DNA from: CAYJXJ01 sp964374095
GTDB taxonomy: Bacteria > Elusimicrobiota > Elusimicrobia > UBA1565 > UBA9628
Length of the DNA stretch: 12,887 nucleotides
NCBI GenBank assembly: GCA_964374095.1
Contig: CAYJXJ010000134.1
Coordinates: 1-12,887, forward strand
Direction of reading: 5' to 3'
A model generated the notes under the pieces. It did not search any database, was not told where the DNA came from, and was given only the letters and a program-made list of their open reading frames with translations. The first letter of the stretch is position 1. Each line of letters opens with the position of its first letter. This document shows, piece by piece, positions 6,123-11,914 of this stretch. The translations under genes were made by a program, and so were the position numbers.

Positions 6123-7202
6123 ATGGCCAAGATCGACGCGTTCTTCAAACTGATGTTCGACCAGGGAGCCTCCGACCTGCACCTGGTCGCCGGCCAACAG
6201 CCCATCGTGCGCCTCCACGGCGAGATGCACCGGATCAAGTACGACGTGCTCGAGAACGACAAGCTGAAGGAAATGCTTTACGAGATCGCCCCCGAGATCA
6301 AGGTCAAGCAATACGAGGAAACCGGCGACGTGGACTTCGGCTACGAGATCCCGGGCCTGGCGCGCTTCCGCGCCAACTTCTTCAACCAGAAGAACGGCTG
6401 CGCGGCGGTATTCCGGCAGATCCCGCAGAAGGTGCTCTCCGCCGAGGCACTGGGGCTTCCGCCCATCCTCACCCAGGCGGCGATGTACCGGAAGGGCCTG
6501 GTCCTCGTCACCGGCCCCACGGGCAGCGGCAAGTCGACCACCCTCGCCGCGATCATGGACTTCGCCAACCACCACCGCAAGGACCACATCATCACCGTCG
6601 AGGACCCCATCGAATTCGTGCATCAGAGCGCGAGTTGCCTGGTCAATCACCGCGAGGTCGGCCGCAACACCCGGTCCTTCGGGGCCGCGCTCAAGGGGGC
6701 CCTCCGCCAGGACCCCGACATCATACTCGTCGGGGAGATGCGCGATCTCGAAACCATCCGCCTGGCCATCGAGGCCGCGGCCACGGGGCACTTGGTCTTT
6801 GGGACCCTTCACACGATCAGCGCCGCCAAGACCGTGGACCGCGTCATCGAGGTCTTCCCGCACGAGGAACAAGGCCAGATCCGCAACACCCTCGCCACCA
6901 GCCTCAAGCTCGTGGTGGCCCAGAACCTCTTCAAGCGCATCGACAAGAAAGGCCGCTGCTGCGCCCTGGAAATCCTCGTCTGCACCTCGGCCGTCTCCAA
7001 CTTGATCCGCGAGAGCAAGACCTACCAGATCCCCTCGACCATCCAAACCGGCAAGAAGCAGGGCATGGTCGCCTTGGACGACGCCATCGAGGACCTTCTC
7101 AAGAAGAAAATGATCAGCCCCGAGGAAGCTTTCGACAAGTGCATCGACAAGACCAAGTTCCTGCCGCTCCTGCCGGCGCCGCCGCCGGACTATTTCGGCT
7201 GA
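6123..7202 (+). CDS. pilT: Type IV pilus retraction ATPase PilT
   Basis: This 359-residue protein has the length and every hallmark of PilT. It has an N-terminal PAS-like domain with SDLHL near residue 18, Walker A GPTGSGKST (131-139) and the Asp box ITVEDPIEFVH (157-167). Walker B is ILVGEMRD (201-208) and the His box is TGHLVFGTLHT (221-231). The PilT-specific C-terminal box VSNLIRE (291-297) is followed by YQIPSTIQTG (301-310), matching the usual AIRNLIRE...QIPSxIQTG. PilT is a cytoplasmic hexameric motor that depolymerises pilin at the base of the pilus and powers twitching. A GGGGA Shine-Dalgarno lies 9 bases before ATG 6123. The C-terminus ends in a proline-rich stretch (LPAPPPDYFG). 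The family call is secure. Confidence 0.96.
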   Translation: MAKIDAFFKLMFDQGASDLHLVAGQQPIVRLHGEMHRIKYDVLENDKLKEMLYEIAPEIKVKQYEETGDVDFGYEIPGLARFRANFFNQKNGCAAVFRQIPQKVLSAEALGLPPILTQAAMYRKGLVLVTGPTGSGKSTTLAAIMDFANHHRKDHIITVEDPIEFVHQSASCLVNHREVGRNTRSFGAALKGALRQDPDIILVGEMRDLETIRLAIEAAATGHLVFGTLHTISAAKTVDRVIEVFPHEEQGQIRNTLATSLKLVVAQNLFKRIDKKGRCCALEILVCTSAVSNLIRESKTYQIPSTIQTGKKQGMVALDDAIEDLLKKKMISPEEAFDKCIDKTKFLPLLPAPPPDYFG

Positions 7203-7215
7203 CCCGGAGACCCCC

Positions 7216-8397
7216 ATGAGAAAAGCCCAGATCGACTACATGCTGGAGAAGATGCTCTACACCTTCCCCAACGTCTCCGACCTCAACGTCTCGGTGGACC
7301 GGCCCCTGCAGGTGGAAACCTCCGGACAATTGACGGAAGTGCCCATGGAGCCCCCCATCGGCAAGCTCACCCCCTTCCAAACCGAGGTTTTTGCCCTCAA
7401 CCTCATTCAGAGCAACCGGCGCCTCTCCAAGTCCCTCCTCGAACAGGGATCCTGCGACAGCTCCTACTACCTGGAGGGCAAGGCGCGCTTCCGCGTGAAC
7501 ATCTTCTCCCAGCGCGGGAGCTATTCGATCGTCCTGCGAAAACTGGAGACCGTCATCCCCACGCTCAAGGACCTCAAGCTGCCGGAAGCCTTCTACAAGA
7601 TGACCTCGGAGAAAAACGGGCTCATTCTCGTGACCGGAGGCACCGGCAGCGGCAAGTCCACCTCCCTGGCCGCCCTCCTGCGGGAGTTGAACGAGACCAA
7701 ATCCATCCACATCGTGACCCTCGAGGACCCGGTCGAGTTCGTGCATATCAACATCAAGGCGACCTTCAACCAGCGCGAGCTCGGCGGAGACTTCGATGCC
7801 TTCGCCAACGGCCTGCGGGCGGCCCTGCGCCAGGCCCCGAAAGTCATACTCGTGGGCGAGATGCGCGACCGGGAGACCGTAGAACTCGGCATGAAGGCCG
7901 CCGAGACGGGACACCTGGTGGTGAGCACGCTCCACACCATCGACGCCGGACAGACCATCAACCGCATCGTCGGCATGTTCGAGCAGGAGGAGGAGAAGCA
8001 GATCCGCCAGCGCCTGGCCGAGACCATCCGCTGGATCGTCGGCCAGCGGCTGGTCCCCAAGATCGGCGGCGGGCGCCTGGCCATCCACGACATCCTCGGC
8101 AACAACATGCGCACCAAAGAGTCCATCCTGCAGGGCGAATGCGAGGGCAAGACCTTCTACGAGATCCAGGAGGCCAGCCTCCCCTTCGGCATGCAAACCT
8201 TCGACCAGGCGCTCCTCAAGGCCTTCGAGGAGCGCTTGGTGACCGCCGCCGACGCCGAGACCTACGCGACCCGCAAAGCCATCGTCCAGCGCGGCATCGA
8301 CAAGGTCAAGCAGACCCGCGGCGAGAAGACGACCGAGATCGAGGGCCTCGCCATCGAAGAAGAGCCGGAACCCGAACCCAAGCCCGCGGAGGTCTGA
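7216..8397 (+). CDS. pilU: Second PilT/PilU-like twitching ATPase
   Basis: The 393-residue product is a paralogue of the preceding PilT, 13 bases downstream with a CGGAG ribosome site. Catalytic elements are intact: Walker A GGTGSGKS (141-148), Asp box TLEDPVEFVH (168-177), Walker B ILVGEMRD (211-218) and His box TGHLVVSTLHT (231-241). It lacks the PilT AIRNLIRE box; at the equivalent place it reads NNMRTKESILQG, then the PilU-like GMQTFDQALL (325-334). A charged tail (about 370-393, rich in Glu, Pro and Lys) extends beyond the ATPase. PilU proteins are PilT-dependent accessory retraction motors that add force. The gene symbol is assigned by motif pattern and position, so it is less certain than the family. 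The N-terminal domain is more diverged than in PilT (SDLNVSVDRPLQVETSGQL). Confidence 0.88.
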   Translation: MRKAQIDYMLEKMLYTFPNVSDLNVSVDRPLQVETSGQLTEVPMEPPIGKLTPFQTEVFALNLIQSNRRLSKSLLEQGSCDSSYYLEGKARFRVNIFSQRGSYSIVLRKLETVIPTLKDLKLPEAFYKMTSEKNGLILVTGGTGSGKSTSLAALLRELNETKSIHIVTLEDPVEFVHINIKATFNQRELGGDFDAFANGLRAALRQAPKVILVGEMRDRETVELGMKAAETGHLVVSTLHTIDAGQTINRIVGMFEQEEEKQIRQRLAETIRWIVGQRLVPKIGGGRLAIHDILGNNMRTKESILQGECEGKTFYEIQEASLPFGMQTFDQALLKAFEERLVTAADAETYATRKAIVQRGIDKVKQTRGEKTTEIEGLAIEEEPEPEPKPAEV

Positions 8398-8404
8398 GAA
8401 CGCC

Positions 8405-9085
8405 ATGGAAATCACCTGTCAATCCTGCTCCACCCGGATGGCCATTCCCGATGAGAACATCCCCAAGAACGTGCCCGCGATCAGGGTGCAGTGCCCGAAG
8501 TGCCAACAGCCCATCGACATCCCGCTGACCGCGGCGACGCCCGCGCCGGCGGGCAACGGTTCTCCTCTCCCGCAGGGAGCGGCCGCCCCTCCGGCCGCTC
8601 CCCGGCACCATCCCCCGGAGCCCGCGACGCCCCACGTCGAGGAAGAATTCGTCGGGGACCGCCGCCTGGCCATGGCCTGCTTCGATTCGCCGCAGCAGCA
8701 GGCCGCGGCGAAGGCCGCCCTGGAAGCCCTGGGCTTCACCGTCCACGTCCCCGCCAAGGGCGATGAGGCCCTGCGCCGCCTCGGGCATAACAAATACGAG
8801 CTGCTGCTCCTCCACGAGGAGTACGGCGGCTCCGCGGAGGGCAACCCGGTCCACACGGCGCTCCGGCCCATGGCCATGGCCCACCGGCGCCACATGTGCA
8901 TCGGATTGGTCGGCAAGACCTTCCGGACCATCGACCACATGATGGCCTTCGCCAAGAGCGTCAACTTCGTGGTGGCCGAGCGGGAGCTCGACAAGATCGA
9001 GGCGATCACCCGCCAGGCCATGGCCGACAACGACCAGTTCTACAAGGTCTTTCGCGAGACCCTGACGGAAGCCGGCCGGACCTAG
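8405..9085 (+). CDS. Zinc-ribbon protein with receiver-like domain lacking the phospho-Asp
   Basis: The 226-residue protein has two parts joined by a Pro/Ala-rich linker (about 42-80). Residues 1-40 form an MJ0042-type zinc ribbon with Cys5, Cys8, Cys30 and Cys33. Residues 85-215 look like a response-regulator receiver fold: strand RRLAMACFDS, a helix, FTVHVP, strand YELLLLHEEY (131-140), strand HMCIGLVG, then VNFVVAERELDKIEAI. The position normally holding the phospho-accepting Asp, at the end of YELLLL, is His137, so phosphotransfer is unlikely. It may be a docking adaptor for the pilus motors, but this is inference. The gene starts 7 bases after the pilU-like stop, with GGAGG at 8388-8392 inside the upstream gene, so translation is probably coupled. 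Family details for the second domain are moderate in certainty. Confidence 0.8.
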   Translation: MEITCQSCSTRMAIPDENIPKNVPAIRVQCPKCQQPIDIPLTAATPAPAGNGSPLPQGAAAPPAAPRHHPPEPATPHVEEEFVGDRRLAMACFDSPQQQAAAKAALEALGFTVHVPAKGDEALRRLGHNKYELLLLHEEYGGSAEGNPVHTALRPMAMAHRRHMCIGLVGKTFRTIDHMMAFAKSVNFVVAERELDKIEAITRQAMADNDQFYKVFRETLTEAGRT

Positions 9086-9093
9086 GTCCCCTC

Positions 9094-9948
9094 ATGCAAT
9101 ACGACGAGAAGATCCGGCGCCTCAAGGGCCTCACCATCCTCAAGCAGATCCCGGACCGGCAGTTGACGGCCCTGGCCGAGTTCCTGCGTCCCCGGGAGCT
9201 CAAGGACGGGGAAACGGTCTTCGAGGAAGGCTCCACGGGCATGAGCCTTTATTTCGTCTCCAGCGGCCAGATGCGCATCACCCGGCGCGTGGCGGGCGAC
9301 ACCTTCAAGGACCTGGCCGTCCTGGGCCCGGGGGAGTTCTTCGGCGAGATGGCCCTCATCGAAGAGGCGACGCGCTCGGCCAGCGCCAAGGCGATCGGAG
9401 CGGGAGTCATATTCGAGCTCTTCCGCGGCGACCTCAGCCGCTGGGTCAAATCCAACCCCCAGCAGGCGGTGCAGTTCTTCGCCGAGCTCGTGCACATCCT
9501 GTCCATGCGCCTGCGGCGGACCTCCAACGAACTCACCCTGCACTTCGACCTCTCGGGACTCCTGCTGGAACGGGGCAAGCCCGCCCCCGAGTTCCTAGGG
9601 CACGCCCTCGACCGCGTCCTCCCCCACCTGGACGGCCCGTGGTCGGCGGCCGCCTACCTCCGCGACGCCTCCGGCGCCAAGGTCGAGATGAGCGCGTCCC
9701 GGGGAGACTTCGGCTTCGATGCCGTGGCCCAATGGGCCCACGCCAAAGGCGGCACGACCGGGGGCTGGACCGACGGCCCGACCTTCTACGCGCCTCTCGT
9801 GGGACGGCAGGGAAACCTCGGCGTGCTGGTCTTCCATCCCCAAGCCGCTCCGGCCAAGGAAGTCCAAGAGGAGATCGGCCGGACCCTGACCACGGTCTCG
9901 CGCCTGGTCGCCACGGCGCTCGATCTCGAGCAGCTCGCCAAGGCCTGA
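9094..9948 (+). CDS. Cyclic-nucleotide-binding domain protein with GAF-like C-terminus, no DNA-binding domain
   Basis: The 284-residue protein begins with a CRP/cNMP-binding beta-barrel (about 15-130). The phosphate-binding cassette is readable as FGEMALIEEATRSASAKA (83-100), with Glu85 and Arg94 at the positions that contact ribose and phosphate in true cNMP binders. Residues 131-150 are helical. Residues 155-284 resemble a degenerate GAF domain (WSAAAYLRDASGAKVEMSAS, FYAPLVGRQGNLGVLVF). There is no helix-turn-helix, so it is not a CRP-type transcription factor; a c-di-GMP, cAMP or cGMP-responsive regulator of the pilus motors is a reasonable inference. ATG 9094 is chosen because the domain starts there; an upstream in-frame ATG at 8896 lies inside the previous gene and encodes no recognisable sequence. 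The ribosome site is weak and the gap to the previous stop is 8 bases. Confidence 0.88.
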   Translation: MQYDEKIRRLKGLTILKQIPDRQLTALAEFLRPRELKDGETVFEEGSTGMSLYFVSSGQMRITRRVAGDTFKDLAVLGPGEFFGEMALIEEATRSASAKAIGAGVIFELFRGDLSRWVKSNPQQAVQFFAELVHILSMRLRRTSNELTLHFDLSGLLLERGKPAPEFLGHALDRVLPHLDGPWSAAAYLRDASGAKVEMSASRGDFGFDAVAQWAHAKGGTTGGWTDGPTFYAPLVGRQGNLGVLVFHPQAAPAKEVQEEIGRTLTTVSRLVATALDLEQLAKA

Positions 9949-9951
9949 CCC

Positions 9952-11250
9952 ATGCGGCGGGGGCTCCTGGGACTCGCCGCGGCCGTCATCCTGACGGCGT
10001 GCCTCTCCGGCTGCGGCTCCAGCCTCCTGCGCGCGGCCCGCGGCGGCAACGCGGCCCGCGTCAAGGCTCTCCTGGACCGCGGCGCCGACCCGGACGATGT
10101 CTCGATGACCCCCTACTACGGGGCGATGTCGCCGCTGCTCTTCGCGTCTTTGCGCGGAAAAGTGGAGGCGGCCAAGGCGCTGCTGGACGGCGGCGCCGAC
10201 GTCAACCAGCGCTGCCCGCGCATGCCCATGACCGTCGGGTGCGAGAGCGCGGTCAACTGCGCGATCGAAGGGGGGCATCTCCCGATGCTTGAACTGCTGA
10301 TCTCCCGCGGCGCCACGATCGGCCGGGCGGACGCGGACAAGGCCAGGAGCCGGGGGCATTCCGTCATGGTCCCGGTCTTGGAACGGGCGGTCTCGCTTCA
10401 GGCGGCGCAGGCCCTGGCGCGCCTGGACGACGCCCCGGCGGCGCAGGCCCCGCGCCGCAAGGACCTGCGTTCCGACGTTGATTTCCCCCAGCACACCCTC
10501 GCGGCCCGGCCCCGGGATTACGCCCTGGTGGCATCCATCGAAAGCTATGCGAAGCTCCCCGAGGCCTCCTACGCGGAGCGCGACGGCCAGGCCGTGCGGC
10601 GGCATCTGCTGGCGCTGGGCTACCCGGACAAGAACATCATCCACCTCAACGGCGCCCAAGCCACCTTCTCGGGCCTGCGGAGCTATCTCGACGAGTGGCT
10701 CCCCCGCAACATCTCCCCCGACTCGACGGTCTTCTTCTACTATTCGGGACACGGCGCGCCCGAGCCGGCCACCGGGGAGCCATACCTGGTGCCGTGGGAC
10801 GCGGATCCCATGTTCCTCGAATCGAGCGCGATTTCCCTCAAGCGCCTCTACGCCTCCCTCCAGAAGCTCCGGGCGCGCGAGGTGATCGTCGCGCTCGACG
10901 CCTGCTTTTCAGGCGCGGGAGGCCGCTCCGTACTCCCCAAGGGGGCGCGGCCCCTCGTCGCGAAGATCGACGAAGGCGTGGTCCCGGACGCCGTCCTGAC
11001 GGTCTTTGCGGCCGCCTCCGGCAAGCAGATCACGGGCTCGCTCGACGAAGCCGGACACGGGGCCTTCACCTACCACTTCCTCAAAGGCCTGGGGGGCGGG
11101 GCCAAGGACCGGCAGGGCCGGCTCACCGTCCAGGGGCTCTTCGACTACGTGAAGCCCCGCGTCCAGGAGGAAGGACGCCGCCAGAACCGCGAGCAGACCC
11201 CCGCCCTGCTGGGCACGGCCGAAGGCCGGACCTTGGCGGTCTTTCCCTAG
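9952..11250 (+). CDS. Lipoprotein with ankyrin repeats and caspase (peptidase C14-like) domain
   Basis: The 432-residue product starts with a lipoprotein signal, MRRGLLGLAAAVILTAC; LTAC (Cys17) and LSGC (Cys21) both fit the lipobox. Residues 25-145 hold about three ankyrin-like repeats (SLLRAARGGNAARVKALLDRGADPD; MSPLLFASLRGKVEAAKALLDGGADVN; AIEGGHLPMLELLISRGATI). After an Ala-rich linker, residues 188-430 form a caspase-like domain with His267 in FYYSGHGAP and Cys318 in ALDACFSG, so the catalytic dyad is intact. Ankyrin repeats bind partners; the caspase fold in bacteria cleaves unknown targets, often after Arg, Lys or Asp. The gene starts three bases after the previous stop, making it the last gene of the pil cluster, with palindrome copy 2 13 bases beyond its end. 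It is a paralogue of the TPR-caspase at 1-1435. A link to pilus retraction is inferred from position only. Confidence 0.92.
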   Translation: MRRGLLGLAAAVILTACLSGCGSSLLRAARGGNAARVKALLDRGADPDDVSMTPYYGAMSPLLFASLRGKVEAAKALLDGGADVNQRCPRMPMTVGCESAVNCAIEGGHLPMLELLISRGATIGRADADKARSRGHSVMVPVLERAVSLQAAQALARLDDAPAAQAPRRKDLRSDVDFPQHTLAARPRDYALVASIESYAKLPEASYAERDGQAVRRHLLALGYPDKNIIHLNGAQATFSGLRSYLDEWLPRNISPDSTVFFYYSGHGAPEPATGEPYLVPWDADPMFLESSAISLKRLYASLQKLRAREVIVALDACFSGAGGRSVLPKGARPLVAKIDEGVVPDAVLTVFAAASGKQITGSLDEAGHGAFTYHFLKGLGGGAKDRQGRLTVQGLFDYVKPRVQEEGRRQNREQTPALLGTAEGRTLAVFP

Positions 11251-11262
11251 CCAAGCCGATTG

Positions 11263-11280
11263 ACTCCCAGCGCTGGGAGT
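11263..11280. terminator. Palindromic repeat copy 2, likely bidirectional terminator-type hairpin
   Basis: ACTCCCAGCGCTGGGAGT is a perfect 18-base palindrome, followed by AAAT on the plus strand and thus preceded by ATTT on the minus strand. It lies in the 47-base gap between the caspase lipoprotein gene and the convergent small Cys4 gene. It matches copy 1 at 3664-3683 over 18 bases, in the opposite orientation when the flanking TTTA is used as the guide. Its position between gene ends fits termination or 3'-end stabilisation. Confidence 0.55.
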
Positions 11281-11297
11281 AAATCCCATCCGCGGCC

Positions 11298-11468
11298 TTA
11301 GAGTTCGGACTTCGCCCGATACCCGGGACATTCAAGGACCGGCACTCTGGGATACTTGGGGAACCGAGGATCGCTCTCCGACACGCGGCACAAGACGAGA
11401 TCGGAGCCGCCCTTGGTGCGCAGCCCCTTGGCGTGGCGGCAGCCGGCGCAAAGGCCGATGGCGGGCAC
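11298..11468 (-). CDS. Small four-cysteine putative zinc-binding protein
   Basis: The 56-residue product MPAIGLCAGCRHAKGLRT... has Cys7, Cys10, Cys27 and Cys47, spaced like a zinc-binding ribbon. Its second half, SESDPRFPKYPRVPVLECPGY, resembles a small conserved bacterial protein of unknown function with a DPRFPKYPRLPV-like block. GTG 11468 is chosen because recognisable sequence begins there and it lies five bases after the TAA (11474-11476) of the CWC gene, implying translational coupling. The same frame opens with an ATG at 11633, but its first 55 codons overlap the CWC gene and look like frame-shadow sequence (Arg/Pro/Gly-rich). No function can be assigned. Confidence 0.7.
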   Translation of the reverse strand: MPAIGLCAGCRHAKGLRTKGGSDLVLCRVSESDPRFPKYPRVPVLECPGYRAKSEL

Positions 11469-11473
11469 TTGGC

Positions 11474-11677
11474 TTAGGGCGGGCTCTTGGCCGAGAGGCG
11501 CGCGCGCACCGCCTCCTTGAGGCACGGCGGGCACAGGCAGCCTTCGTCGGTGACCGGCATGACGAGGGGAAGGTCGGCGCACCAGCATTTCTCCGCTCCC
11601 GGCTCGGGACCGCAGCGGAACTCGGCCCGGCACTTAACGCATCTCAAGACGCCTTGTTTGGACACCTGGACCATCAT
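11474..11677 (-). CDS. Cysteine-rich CWC family small protein
   Basis: The 67-residue product carries eight cysteines: Cys13 and Cys16 (CVKC), Cys22, Cys31 and Cys33 (the CWC signature), then Cys47, Cys49 and Cys52 (CLCPPC). CWCADLPLVMP matches the Cys_rich_CWC family hallmark CWCxxLP. These proteins are presumed metal-binding; their role is unknown. The start is uncertain: ATG 11677, ATG 11674 and GTG 11665 are all in frame, the family-like sequence beginning after GTG. The two ATGs coincide with a TATGAT -10-like box, which would favour GTG 11665 as a leaderless start. It sits directly ahead of the Cys4 gene, apparently as a two-gene unit. The frame is open to 11830 but upstream codons look non-coding. 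Confidence 0.75.
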   Translation of the reverse strand: MMVQVSKQGVLRCVKCRAEFRCGPEPGAEKCWCADLPLVMPVTDEGCLCPPCLKEAVRARLSAKSPP

Positions 11678-11681
11678 ACCA
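11673..11681 (-). promoter_or_regulatory. Candidate extended -10 (TGGTATGAT) overlapping the CWC start region
   Basis: TATGAT at 11678-11673 on the minus strand is preceded by TGG. It ends 7 bases before an in-frame GTG at 11665, the same distance as the TATAAT-to-TTG distance in front of the TPR-caspase gene. If used, it makes the annotated ATGs untranscribed and the message leaderless. No -35 is seen. Confidence 0.35.
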
Positions 11682-11777
11682 GAATGACCAGCGCGTGGCG
11701 GCGGAGCTTGGCTCCCGCCGGCGCAACCGGGTGCGCTGAAAGATTGTAGGCAGATTGTTGAGCGTCGAGCCGGCGGC

Positions 11778-11833
11778 GACTTGCCCCCGTGAGCACCTGC
11801 GTCCGGACGCAGGTGCTCACGGCGGCCCAAGTC
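11778..11833. repeat. Large inverted repeat with 36-base perfect palindromic core
   Basis: The core 11787-11822 consists of CCGTGAGCACCTGCGTCC followed immediately by its exact reverse complement. Outer arms GACTTG (11778-11783) and CAAGTC (11828-11833) are also complementary, separated from the core by short unpaired stretches. It lies in the 237-base space between the divergent CWC and HNH-family genes. No T-run flanks it, so it is not a typical terminator. It could be an operator, a mobile repeat end, or a cruciform-forming site. No target-site duplications are recognised. Confidence 0.7.
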
Positions 11834-11870
11834 CGATCGCCCCCCTCCCCCGTGGAGAGCGCCGGGGGCG

Positions 11871-11876
11871 TATTAT
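11871..11876 (+). promoter_or_regulatory. Candidate -10 box (TATTAT) of the HNH-family gene
   Basis: TATTAT matches 5 of 6 bases of the -10 consensus and lies 38 bases before the ATG at 11915. It stands out as A/T-rich in G/C-rich surroundings. There is no recognisable -35. A G-run at 11891-11897 is too far from the ATG to be a good ribosome site. Confidence 0.3.
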
Positions 11877-11914
11877 TTCGGGAACTTTTTGGGGGGGTCG
11901 CTCGTATCGATGGC

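Noticed and set aside
6060..8415. Two long minus-strand frames (385 and 433 codons) antisense to pilT and pilU
   Set aside because: They mirror the conserved ATPase codons in reverse with long hydrophobic Leu/Val/Gly/Asp runs, as expected of high-G+C antisense frames. No start context supports them.
8896..9093. Upstream extension of the cNMP-binding protein to an ATG at 8896
   Set aside because: The extra 66 residues overlap the zinc-ribbon gene and look like shadow sequence; the CRP-like domain begins after ATG 9094.
9595..10752. 385-codon minus-strand frame antisense to the cNMP and caspase genes
   Set aside because: The plus-strand genes have clear domains; the antisense product is Arg/Gly/Ala-rich without motifs.
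11885..11897. T5 and G7 tracts before the HNH-family start as a phase-variation switch
   Set aside because: The tracts are short and lie outside the coding frame, at a distance from the -10 that gives no clear switching mechanism.
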